Part shown: one piece after another, positions 1-6,909 of the stretch
Position numbering within the stretch: the stretch's first letter is position 1
Layout of the letters: each line of letters begins with the position of its first letter
Made by a program: the position numbers and the translations under genes
The notes under the pieces: model-generated
Databases searched by the model: none
What the model was told of the DNA's origin: nothing
The model's input: only the letters and a program-made list of their open reading frames with translations
Assembly (NCBI GenBank): GCA_030828175.1
Contig: JAURDB010000007.1
Span: 1-36,820, forward strand
Reading direction: 5' to 3'
DNA from: Flavobacteriales bacterium
GTDB taxonomy: Bacteria; Bacteroidota; Bacteroidia; Flavobacteriales_D; Sanyastnellaceae
Length of the DNA: 36,820 bases

Positions 1-29
1 AATGTAGTGCTGGCTGTTGCTTGTGCGCC

Positions 30-530
30 ATGGACTATTTTGCCGATGTGATGGAGCAATGGCATGGGTGGACCTTGATCGTTCTGGTCCTGTTGATTGG
101 CGAGGCCTTTGTACCGGGATTGGTTCTCGGTTCTTTGGCGGTCGGCGCCGTGGCGGGCGGGTTGGCCAGCTTGATCACGGAAAGCTGGGAATACCAATTC
201 ATCGCAGCGTCTGCAGGTTCTGTCCTGTCGCTTGTCTTCCTTCGTCCCCTGGCCATGCGCAAGTGGTTCAGTGGTGATTCCGTCGCAACCGGCGTGGATG
301 CCCTTCCGGGAAGGGAGGTGCGCATCACGGAGGCTTTCGATGTGAAGACCGGGCGGGGACGGGGACGCATCGATGGAGACGATTGGCTCATTGAATTTCC
401 TGAAGACTGGTCCGGCCGTCGGGATGAAGGCCAGACCGCATTGAATTCGCCCGATCAATTCGCCGTGGGTGACCGTTTGGAAATCCTGCGAGTGGAATCC
501 AACGTGCTCATCGTCATACCGATCAACTGA
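30..530 (+). CDS. NfeD family membrane protein
   Basis: Small membrane protein of the NfeD family, which pairs with stomatin/SPFH proteins in membrane quality control. The N-terminal half holds two or three hydrophobic segments (WTLIVLVLLIGEAFVPG and the stretches after it). The C-terminal half, from about residue 85, looks like the NfeD OB-fold (LPGREVRITEAFD, then VGDRLEILRVESNVLIVIPI at the end). The ORF track starts at TTG 21; I prefer ATG 30 (MDYFADVMEQ), which gives 166 aa. The stomatin gene follows after 15 bases, the classic NfeD-SPFH pairing. Family assignment rests on topology, the C-terminal pattern and this neighbour. The promoter lies outside or at the very edge of the window. 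Confidence 0.85.
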   Translation: MDYFADVMEQWHGWTLIVLVLLIGEAFVPGLVLGSLAVGAVAGGLASLITESWEYQFIAASAGSVLSLVFLRPLAMRKWFSGDSVATGVDALPGREVRITEAFDVKTGRGRGRIDGDDWLIEFPEDWSGRRDEGQTALNSPDQFAVGDRLEILRVESNVLIVIPIN

Positions 531-545
531 TATTTCCTCAACCCT

Positions 546-1532
546 ATGGAAGGCTTTTCTTTTATCTCCGTTACCCTCCTTATCCTCGCCATGGTTGTCG
601 TGGTGCGGGGACTGCGCATCATCAAACAAAGCGAGGCGATGGTCATCGAGCGTCTCGGCCGATACCGCACCACCCTCACGGCGGGCATCAACATCATCAT
701 CCCCTTCATCGACCGGCCCCGTTCCAGCATCTGGCGTTACGTGAAGGAGGATGCCATGGGTGAGCGGATGATTGCCTACAAAATGTTGGATCGCATTGAC
801 CTGCGGGAAACGGTGTTCGACTTTCCCCGCCAGAGTGTGATCACGCGGGACAATGTGGTCACGGAGATCAATGCCCTCATTTATTTTCAGGTGGTCGATC
901 CGGTCAAGAGCGTCTATGAGATCAACAACCTGCCCAATGCCATTGAGAAGCTGACCCAGACAACGCTGCGGAACGTGCTCGGCGAGTTGGATCTGGATGA
1001 ATGCCTGTCCAGCAGGGACACCATCAACACCAAGCTGAGGGCCATCCTGGACGAGGCGACCAACAAGTGGGGCGTCAAGGTGAACCGCGTGGAGTTGCAG
1101 GACATCAATCCTCCGCAGGACATCAAGGAGGCGATGGAAAAGCAGATGCGTGCCGAACGGAGCCGCCGTGCACAGATCATCGAAGCCGAGGGAACCAAGA
1201 CGGCGGCCATTCTGGAGGCAGAAGGCCGGAAAGGCGCCGATATCAACCAGGCCGAGGGCGAGCGTCAAGCGGCCATCTTGGAAGCCGAGGGGCGTGCAGT
1301 GGCCCGCCTGAAGGTGGCCGAGGCGGAGGCGGAGGCCATTCGGAAGGTGGCGGAGGCGGTGGCCAAGACCAAGGCCGACCCCACCCAGTATCTCATCGCG
1401 GTGCGTTATGTGGAAGCACTGGAGAAGATGATGGATACTTCCAACGACAAGTCGCGTGTGGTCTTCATGCCCTATGAGGCGAGTGGCATGCTGGGCAGCG
1501 TTGGCAGCATCAAGGAATTGCTGAAGGATTGA
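546..1532 (+). CDS. SPFH/stomatin/band 7 family protein
   Basis: Stomatin-like (slipin/QmcA type) membrane scaffold of 328 aa. One N-terminal membrane segment (FISVTLLILAMVVVVRGLRII) is followed by the band 7 domain (about residues 20-180: IIKQSEAMVIERLGRY, VITRDNVVTEINALIYFQV, WGVKVNRVELQDI). A long Ala/Glu-rich helical region with repeated EAEG units (about 205-275) should form the oligomerising coiled coil. Such proteins form large rings in the membrane and work with NfeD partners and membrane proteases. The gene sits directly after the NfeD gene. Its TGA stop overlaps the TTG start of the downstream aldehyde dehydrogenase gene (TTGA), so translation is probably coupled. Confidence 0.93.
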   Translation: MEGFSFISVTLLILAMVVVVRGLRIIKQSEAMVIERLGRYRTTLTAGINIIIPFIDRPRSSIWRYVKEDAMGERMIAYKMLDRIDLRETVFDFPRQSVITRDNVVTEINALIYFQVVDPVKSVYEINNLPNAIEKLTQTTLRNVLGELDLDECLSSRDTINTKLRAILDEATNKWGVKVNRVELQDINPPQDIKEAMEKQMRAERSRRAQIIEAEGTKTAAILEAEGRKGADINQAEGERQAAILEAEGRAVARLKVAEAEAEAIRKVAEAVAKTKADPTQYLIAVRYVEALEKMMDTSNDKSRVVFMPYEASGMLGSVGSIKELLKD

Positions 1533-2935
1533 GCAACGCAGATCTCACAGCGGCCTTTGAGGCCTTGCAGGCGGCCCATCGCAATCGCCCTGCGTCCAGC
1601 CTGCGCGAGCGGAGGGCGCTGTTGGCCCAGATGTTGGACGGACTGCGGGAATTCGAGCAGCCCTTGCTGGATGCTTTGAAGCAGGACTTGAGCAAGTCAG
1701 AACCTGAGGCCCGTCTGACCGAGTTCTTTCCCATCCGCAAGGAAATTTCCTTCATGCGGAAGCACCTGGGGGAATGGATGCGCCCTGAGCGCTGCTCCAC
1801 ACCCTTGCAGTTGTTCGGTACCGTTTCCGAGATCATCAACCAGCCCAAGGGTGTGGTCTTGGTCATTGCTCCTTGGAATTTCCCCCTCCTGCTGACCATG
1901 AAGCCCGTGATTGCGGCATTGGCAGCGGGGAATCGGGTTGTGGTGAAGCCACCGGAGCAGGCGCCGGCCACGTCTCGGGTCATGGCGGATTGGATGCGGA
2001 AGGTGTTTTCCGAGGACCTCGTGAAGGTCGTGTTGGGCGGGCCTGAGGAGGCCGCGCATTTGACCTCGCTTCCCTTTGACCACATCTTTTTCACGGGAGG
2101 AACGGTCACGGGACAAAAAGTCATCCGTGCAGCGGCCGAGCATTTGACTCCCCTCACCCTGGAATTGGGAGGCAAGAGCCCTGCCATCATTGATGCCTCC
2201 GCCAATATGTCCGAAGTTGCCCAGCGAATGGCGTGGGGCAAGACGTTGAATTCCGGGCAAGTATGTATAGCTCCGGACTATTTGTTGCTGGAGCGCGGCT
2301 TGCAGGACCGCATGGTGGAAGCCCTTGTCTCGGTTTGGGACCGTTGGTTCGGAAAAGACAAGGCGTCATCGCTCGATTATGGTCGGATTGTCAATGCAGA
2401 TCAATTCGACCGTTTGGTGGAAACTTTGGAGGATGCCAGGGCAAAGGGGGCGAAGGTGTTATGTGGTGGAGGTCACGACCGGTCGGCCCTCTTTATGGAG
2501 CCCACCATCCTCGTGGATGTCACTTCGGATATGCGCATTCTGCGGGAGGAGATTTTCGGCCCCATCCTTCCCATTCTGACGTGGGATGACCCCACTGAAG
2601 TGCCCGGCATCATTGCTTCCATCCGGGACCAACCCCTGGCCTTGTACATATTCACCAAGTCGAGGAAACGCGCCCGCATGTGGTTGTCCACCACCCGTTC
2701 GGGAACCGTGGGAATCGGCGAAGCAGTCGTGCAAATTGCCAATCCCCGACTGCCATTTGGGGGTGTGCAGGCCAGTGGCAATGGAAGGTCCAATGGAAGG
2801 GCTTCCTTTGATGAGTTCTCCAACCGTCGCAGTGTTTTGAGGAAAACGCTGCCTTTGACGGCGGTCCCCCTCTCCTTTCCCCCCTTTGGACCATTCAAGC
2901 AGGGTTTGGCGCGGTGGATTTCGAGAAAGCTCTGA
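1529..2935 (+). CDS. Aldehyde dehydrogenase (ALDH3-like)
   Basis: NAD(P)-dependent aldehyde dehydrogenase of 468 aa, closest in pattern to the class 3/fatty-aldehyde group, which oxidises medium- and long-chain aldehydes to acids. Visible motifs: cofactor-binding NFPLLLTMKPVIAALAAGN and FFTGGTVTGQKV, the general base Glu in LELGGKSP, the nucleophile Cys in NSGQVCIAPDY, and the late EEIFGPILPI and LPFGGVQASGNG motifs. The roughly 470 aa length suits ALDH3, which is shorter than the ~500 aa classical enzymes. The start is TTG, overlapping the stomatin stop by four bases; no ATG lies near the N-terminus. The basic C-terminus (FKQGLARWISRKL) could aid membrane contact, as in fatty-aldehyde enzymes; that part is inference. 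Confidence 0.93.
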   Translation: MSNADLTAAFEALQAAHRNRPASSLRERRALLAQMLDGLREFEQPLLDALKQDLSKSEPEARLTEFFPIRKEISFMRKHLGEWMRPERCSTPLQLFGTVSEIINQPKGVVLVIAPWNFPLLLTMKPVIAALAAGNRVVVKPPEQAPATSRVMADWMRKVFSEDLVKVVLGGPEEAAHLTSLPFDHIFFTGGTVTGQKVIRAAAEHLTPLTLELGGKSPAIIDASANMSEVAQRMAWGKTLNSGQVCIAPDYLLLERGLQDRMVEALVSVWDRWFGKDKASSLDYGRIVNADQFDRLVETLEDARAKGAKVLCGGGHDRSALFMEPTILVDVTSDMRILREEIFGPILPILTWDDPTEVPGIIASIRDQPLALYIFTKSRKRARMWLSTTRSGTVGIGEAVVQIANPRLPFGGVQASGNGRSNGRASFDEFSNRRSVLRKTLPLTAVPLSFPPFGPFKQGLARWISRKL

Positions 2936-2970
2936 CGATGACGGATTGATCGTCGGAGCCGGGTTCCACC

Positions 2971-4068
2971 TTGCCTTGGCTTATCTTGCGAACCGTGCTC
3001 GTACAGACCCATTTCCCCAGAAAACTCGCCCCCGGCAGGTACGACCAGTACCTTGCTTCCGGTTGGTTTCGGGGCAGCGTCATGTTGTACAAGGTGGACC
3101 TGCTCTGCATAGAGTCGGGCATCTACGGAGTGGTCAACATCCGCATGAACCTGGATCGTTTCTCATTGCGGAAGAGCCAGCGGAAGCGCTTGGGGCGCGG
3201 TGACAGGAAATTCACGGTCAGCATAGGAACCGCAAAGCCCGATGCGGAAAAGGAAGCGTTGTATGCGCTGCACAAGGATCGCTTCAAGGGTTTCATCCAC
3301 CCCACGTTGAATGAGTATTTGACAAGTGGATTTCACCGCACGGTATTCGATACGAGAGAGGTGTGTGTCTACGACGGTGACAAATTGGTGGCAGTCAGTT
3401 ATTTCGACATGGGTGAGAAGTCCATGGCGAGCCTGATTGGCTTGCAGCATCCGGATTATCGTTCCTACGGATTGGGTATCTACACCATGCTGAAGGAAAT
3501 CGAGTTTGGACGTTCTGCTGGTTTCAAATGGTACTACCCCGGATATGTTTTGGATTTGCCCTCTGACTTTGACTACAAGCTGGAATTGGGTGATTTCGAA
3601 TTCTACACCCCTACGAAGCGATGGGGAACCTTCAAGAATTTTGATCCCTCCAAAACCACAGGCAATCGGGTGCGTGAGGCGATGGGGCGCTTGAAATCGG
3701 GTTTGGAGGCATTGGGCATTTCCAGCAACGAACGTTACTACCCCTATTTCTCTTTGGGTTACATGGCTCCATGGCAGCTCGAGTTTTTGACGTTGCCACA
3801 TTTCATGGAGCTTGCGGAAGTAGAGGGGCGTCGATTGATTGTGGGGTATGAGCCCGTGCAAAGGGACTACCGGTTGTTGGATGTAGGCCCTACCGAGGAC
3901 TTCAATCATTTGGTCAGGATGGACCACAGCGCCGGTTTGTCGACAGAGGGTGCGCATTTCATGGAAATGCTGCAGGTACGCAGGGTGCTTCATCAATCGG
4001 ATGATGTCGATTTGCTTCTCGCGCAATTGGTGGCCCGGGGTTGGGCACGCCCGGACGGGATGGCCTGA
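2971..4068 (+). CDS. Arginyl-tRNA--protein transferase-like protein (ATE/Bpt, GNAT fold)
   Basis: Probable aminoacyl-tRNA--protein transferase, the enzyme type that adds Arg or Leu to protein N-termini for N-degron degradation. The N-terminal part (YDQYLASGWFRGS, IRMNLDRFSLRKSQRKRL) follows the ATE_N pattern. The central part (HKDRFKGFIHPTLNEYL, KLVAVSYFDMGEKSMASLIGLQHPDYRSYGLGIYTMLKEIEF, WYYPGYVLDLPSDFDYK) is the ATE C-terminal/GNAT region. Two things are odd. The Cys motif usual in the N-terminal domain is absent, with only one Cys (DLLCIES) in that place. There is also a C-terminal extension of more than 100 aa. Start uncertain: TTG 2971 is the longest option, and GTG 2995 is also in frame. 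An in-frame stop at 2947 excludes anything further upstream. Confidence 0.75.
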   Translation: MPWLILRTVLVQTHFPRKLAPGRYDQYLASGWFRGSVMLYKVDLLCIESGIYGVVNIRMNLDRFSLRKSQRKRLGRGDRKFTVSIGTAKPDAEKEALYALHKDRFKGFIHPTLNEYLTSGFHRTVFDTREVCVYDGDKLVAVSYFDMGEKSMASLIGLQHPDYRSYGLGIYTMLKEIEFGRSAGFKWYYPGYVLDLPSDFDYKLELGDFEFYTPTKRWGTFKNFDPSKTTGNRVREAMGRLKSGLEALGISSNERYYPYFSLGYMAPWQLEFLTLPHFMELAEVEGRRLIVGYEPVQRDYRLLDVGPTEDFNHLVRMDHSAGLSTEGAHFMEMLQVRRVLHQSDDVDLLLAQLVARGWARPDGMA

Positions 4069-4097
4069 ATCCGGTTTCACTTTGCGAGCTTGCGTCC

Positions 4098-4865
4098 ATG
4101 AAATTGGGAACGTGGAATGTGAACGGCATCCGGGCCGTGGCCAAGAAGGATTTTGCGGGATGGCTCGGTCAGAGCGGATTGGATGTACTGGGATTGCAGG
4201 AAACCAAGGCCCAGGATGACCAGGTAAGGGAGGCTTTGTTTGATCTCGGAGGGGATTGGCACATTCACTCTTCCAGCGCCATCAAGAAGGGATACAGCGG
4301 TACGGCCATTTTGTCCCGCGTGGAGCCCCAAGCGGTCACGCATGGAATCGGTGTGGACGGCTTGGATGATGAGGGCCGGGTCACTTCCGCTGATTTTGGG
4401 TCATTCCATTTCGTCACGGTCTACACGCCGAACAGCTCTTCAGGCTTGAAGCGACTGCCATTCAGAAAGCAATGGGACGTTGCTTTCCTTTCATACCTCC
4501 AGGGATTGGCGGCGGAGAAGCCTGTGATTTGCTGTGGTGACTTGAATGTGGCGCACCAACCCATCGATTTGGCTCGGCCCGATGCGAACTACAACAAGAC
4601 GCCGGGATACACTCAGGATGAAATCGATGGCATGACCGCGTTGTTGGAAGGGGGATTTTGCGACGTCTGGCGTCAGCAGAATCCGGACCGTGTGGAATAC
4701 TCATGGTGGAGCTACCGCGGAGGAGCCCGAGAGAAGAATGTCGGTTGGCGGTTGGATTACTTCTTGGCCTCAGAAGAGGCACTCGGACATTGCGGTCCCG
4801 CTGCGATCTTGGGAGATGTGCACGGTTCGGACCACTGTCCGGTGGTGCTCGACTTCAAGGGTTGA
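4098..4865 (+). CDS. xth: Exodeoxyribonuclease III / AP endonuclease
   Basis: Mg-dependent AP endonuclease/3'-5' exonuclease of the ExoIII family, acting in base excision repair. I choose ATG 4098 (MKLGTWNVNGIRAV), the canonical family N-terminus, instead of the upstream start in the ORF track; this gives 255 aa. Catalytic motifs are all present: WNVNGIRA, LQETKAQD (metal-binding Glu), YTPNSS, CCGDLNVAH (Asp/Asn) and GSDHCPVVLDF (Asp-His). It follows the ATE-like gene by 29 bases on the same strand. Its TGA stop at 4863-4865 abuts the stop of the convergent cytochrome gene with no spacer, so no separate terminator fits between them. Confidence 0.95.
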   Translation: MKLGTWNVNGIRAVAKKDFAGWLGQSGLDVLGLQETKAQDDQVREALFDLGGDWHIHSSSAIKKGYSGTAILSRVEPQAVTHGIGVDGLDDEGRVTSADFGSFHFVTVYTPNSSSGLKRLPFRKQWDVAFLSYLQGLAAEKPVICCGDLNVAHQPIDLARPDANYNKTPGYTQDEIDGMTALLEGGFCDVWRQQNPDRVEYSWWSYRGGAREKNVGWRLDYFLASEEALGHCGPAAILGDVHGSDHCPVVLDFKG

Positions 4866-6848
4866 TCATTGGCGCACGAGGCGCAATGAGCCTGCATCAG
4901 ATTTGAACAGGTAAGTACCTGAGGTTGGCAAGGCCAGCCGAAGCTCTTTGTTTGGACAGAGCCCTTCTTCTATGGATCTACCGGTCCCGTCGAAAACTGC
5001 GTAGGATCCGATTTGCCTTTCTGCCTTCACCCGAAGCAGGCCGTTTTCGCTGGGATTGGGAAAGGCAAACAAGGTGCTTCCCGCGGTCTCCTCGAGGACG
5101 TCGCTGATGGTCTCTGTCCATTCGAGAGATGCGATTCTTTCGGGCGTGGGAACGAATTCCGCATACAAGGTTCTGAAGCCCTCTATGAGGCTGTCCCCTT
5201 CCAATTCCAGCATAGGAGCTGCCCATTTGGGTGGGAGGCTTTGGTACCAAACGGTACAGGTGAACTGAAGTTCGGTGGTTTCATTCCACCCCTCCGGCAT
5301 CACATAGGTGACCTGGTCTGTCCCTGTTCCCTCCCCTTCCTCGCTGCTGAAATTGAAGTTGGGGTCGTTCAATGCACCGCCGACGACTTCGGTGGTGTCG
5401 TACACGATGTGAGCGGTCGAGAATCCACGGGGGACGAGGCGGTTGTCTTTCAGATGGTCGTGTGCCCTTTCCAGCAAGGTGGTAGGGTCACCGTTCACAT
5501 CGCCCAAGACCAATTCGTAAATGACGACGTCTTCTTCATTTGTGATGATGTCATGGTGCGGTTCCCAAGCGACGTCTTCCTGTCCCAGGATGTGCCCTGT
5601 GGAAGGGTTCCAGGCACCCGAGTGAAACAAGCTTTGTCCATCGGCATCGGTTACATGGAGTTCAATCCAAGCCCGACGGGCCGGGTATCCAGAGGGGAAT
5701 TTGTGGCCTGCCTTGTTGAGCAGGTTCACGACTACGTGCATTTCCCCGGCTTCGATGTATGTGGAAGCGGTGAGGTCCAGCGTCTGTTCTTCCAGCATTT
5801 TCAAGGTGCGATCGAGGGTGCTGTCAAACTGGGCTTCCGTGGCGTTCAACCCCAATGAGTCCACGTTGTTCCTCAGCATGCGGAGCATGTGGGTATTGGC
5901 GCCGACGAAGTAATGCAGGGAGAAAGGAGAACGGGGCTGCAACCAGGCATACCCGCTGGCAATGCCAACCGGATCATCGATTTGGGGCATGTGGCATCCT
6001 TGGCATTCCTGCTGTTCTGGTCCCTCTGAATACACGGAATTGACCCATTCGTGATAGGTCGCCTGCTCTATGACGGAAACGCCGGTGTATTCTCCTTCGA
6101 GGTCCACGCTGTTGGTAATCAAGCTGTGGCAAGCGGCACAGCTCTCAGAGCGCGTCATGTGCTCTCCATACAGCGGCATGAAGCCGATGAAGCTTTGCAT
6201 GGGTTGGTATTGGACCGGGTACTCGTCCTTTCCGCCTCCGTAGGGGCCGTAAATCGTGTCTTCGACGAAGGTCATCTCTCCGCTGAAGCGGGTACCGATT
6301 CCTGCGGCATCTTGCTGGTGACAAACCGCGCAATTCACACCGTCAAGGGCAAGGCTGTCCGTCAAAGCTTCCAGCAGCGAGTAGTACTCTGCCCCCTCGT
6401 GGTGGGCGGCAAAATGTCCGACCGGTGCATGGCAGCTTGTGCACTTGTCCTCCAGTTCCGCGGCATGTCCCGGATTGGTGATGACCTCATGGCGGACTTT
6501 GGCCCTCCAGAAGGGATCCTTGGTACTGTTGGCCATGATGGAACTGCGCCAATCGTCCACCACATTCACGTCCCATCCGTCGGGCATGGGGTCCATGGGA
6601 AAGCTCTGGCCCGCAATGGAGGCGAGATCGTTTGGGTCTTCTCCATGGCAACCTGCACATTTTCCAGAGCCGTAGAACAATGCGTTGATCGTGTCGGGCA
6701 GGCCTCCCAGGTTGTCGTTTCTGAAATAGGCCTCCAGCCCTTCATGGGCGGCCATCACCGGCCGGGGAGAAAATGCCCCCAATTGCCAAGCGGCACTCGT
6801 CGTGACGAGCAGTGTCGCTAGAACTGCAAAACCAATGGCCTTACGCAT
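4866..6848 (-). CDS. Pentaheme cytochrome c with T9SS type A sorting domain
   Basis: Exported multiheme c-type cytochrome of 660 aa. A signal peptide (MRKAIGFAVLATLLVTTSAAW) precedes five CXXCH haem sites at about residues 64 (CAGCH), 136 (CTSCH), 173 (CAVCH), 237 (CAACH) and 282 (CQGCH), with many extra His that may act as distal ligands (HFAAHH). A beta-rich region with NKAGHKFPSGYPARRAWIELHV at about 380-405 follows, a motif I associate with large multiheme cytochromes. The last ~75 residues (LFAFPNPSENGLLRV to GTYLFKSDAGSLRLVRQ) form a type A T9SS sorting domain, so the protein should be exported across the outer membrane. It lies 61 bases downstream of the ASPIC/VCBS gene on the same strand, with a strong hairpin between them. 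The redox partner and substrate are unknown. Confidence 0.88.
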   Translation of the reverse strand: MRKAIGFAVLATLLVTTSAAWQLGAFSPRPVMAAHEGLEAYFRNDNLGGLPDTINALFYGSGKCAGCHGEDPNDLASIAGQSFPMDPMPDGWDVNVVDDWRSSIMANSTKDPFWRAKVRHEVITNPGHAAELEDKCTSCHAPVGHFAAHHEGAEYYSLLEALTDSLALDGVNCAVCHQQDAAGIGTRFSGEMTFVEDTIYGPYGGGKDEYPVQYQPMQSFIGFMPLYGEHMTRSESCAACHSLITNSVDLEGEYTGVSVIEQATYHEWVNSVYSEGPEQQECQGCHMPQIDDPVGIASGYAWLQPRSPFSLHYFVGANTHMLRMLRNNVDSLGLNATEAQFDSTLDRTLKMLEEQTLDLTASTYIEAGEMHVVVNLLNKAGHKFPSGYPARRAWIELHVTDADGQSLFHSGAWNPSTGHILGQEDVAWEPHHDIITNEEDVVIYELVLGDVNGDPTTLLERAHDHLKDNRLVPRGFSTAHIVYDTTEVVGGALNDPNFNFSSEEGEGTGTDQVTYVMPEGWNETTELQFTCTVWYQSLPPKWAAPMLELEGDSLIEGFRTLYAEFVPTPERIASLEWTETISDVLEETAGSTLFAFPNPSENGLLRVKAERQIGSYAVFDGTGRSIEEGLCPNKELRLALPTSGTYLFKSDAGSLRLVRQ

Positions 6849-6863
6849 ACTTAAAGATGCAAA

Positions 6864-6892
6864 GGACCCCGCCCGGATACCGGACGAGGTCC
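6864..6892 (-). terminator. 13-bp hairpin between the VCBS/ASPIC gene and the cytochrome gene
   Basis: Read on the minus strand, GGACCTCGTCCGG-TAT-CCGGGCGGGGTCC folds into a 13-bp stem with a 3-base loop, including two G-U pairs. On the plus strand those two positions become C-A mismatches, so the hairpin is fully paired only in minus-strand RNA. It is followed by TTTGCATCTTT, a modest U-rich stretch, and lies 15 bases before the cytochrome ATG. It could end transcription after the VCBS/ASPIC gene, act as a leaky intergenic attenuator, or stabilise the cytochrome mRNA 5' end. The structure is seen directly; the function is inferred. Confidence 0.6.
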
Positions 6893-6909
6893 ATGGATGC
6901 TGTGTTTTC

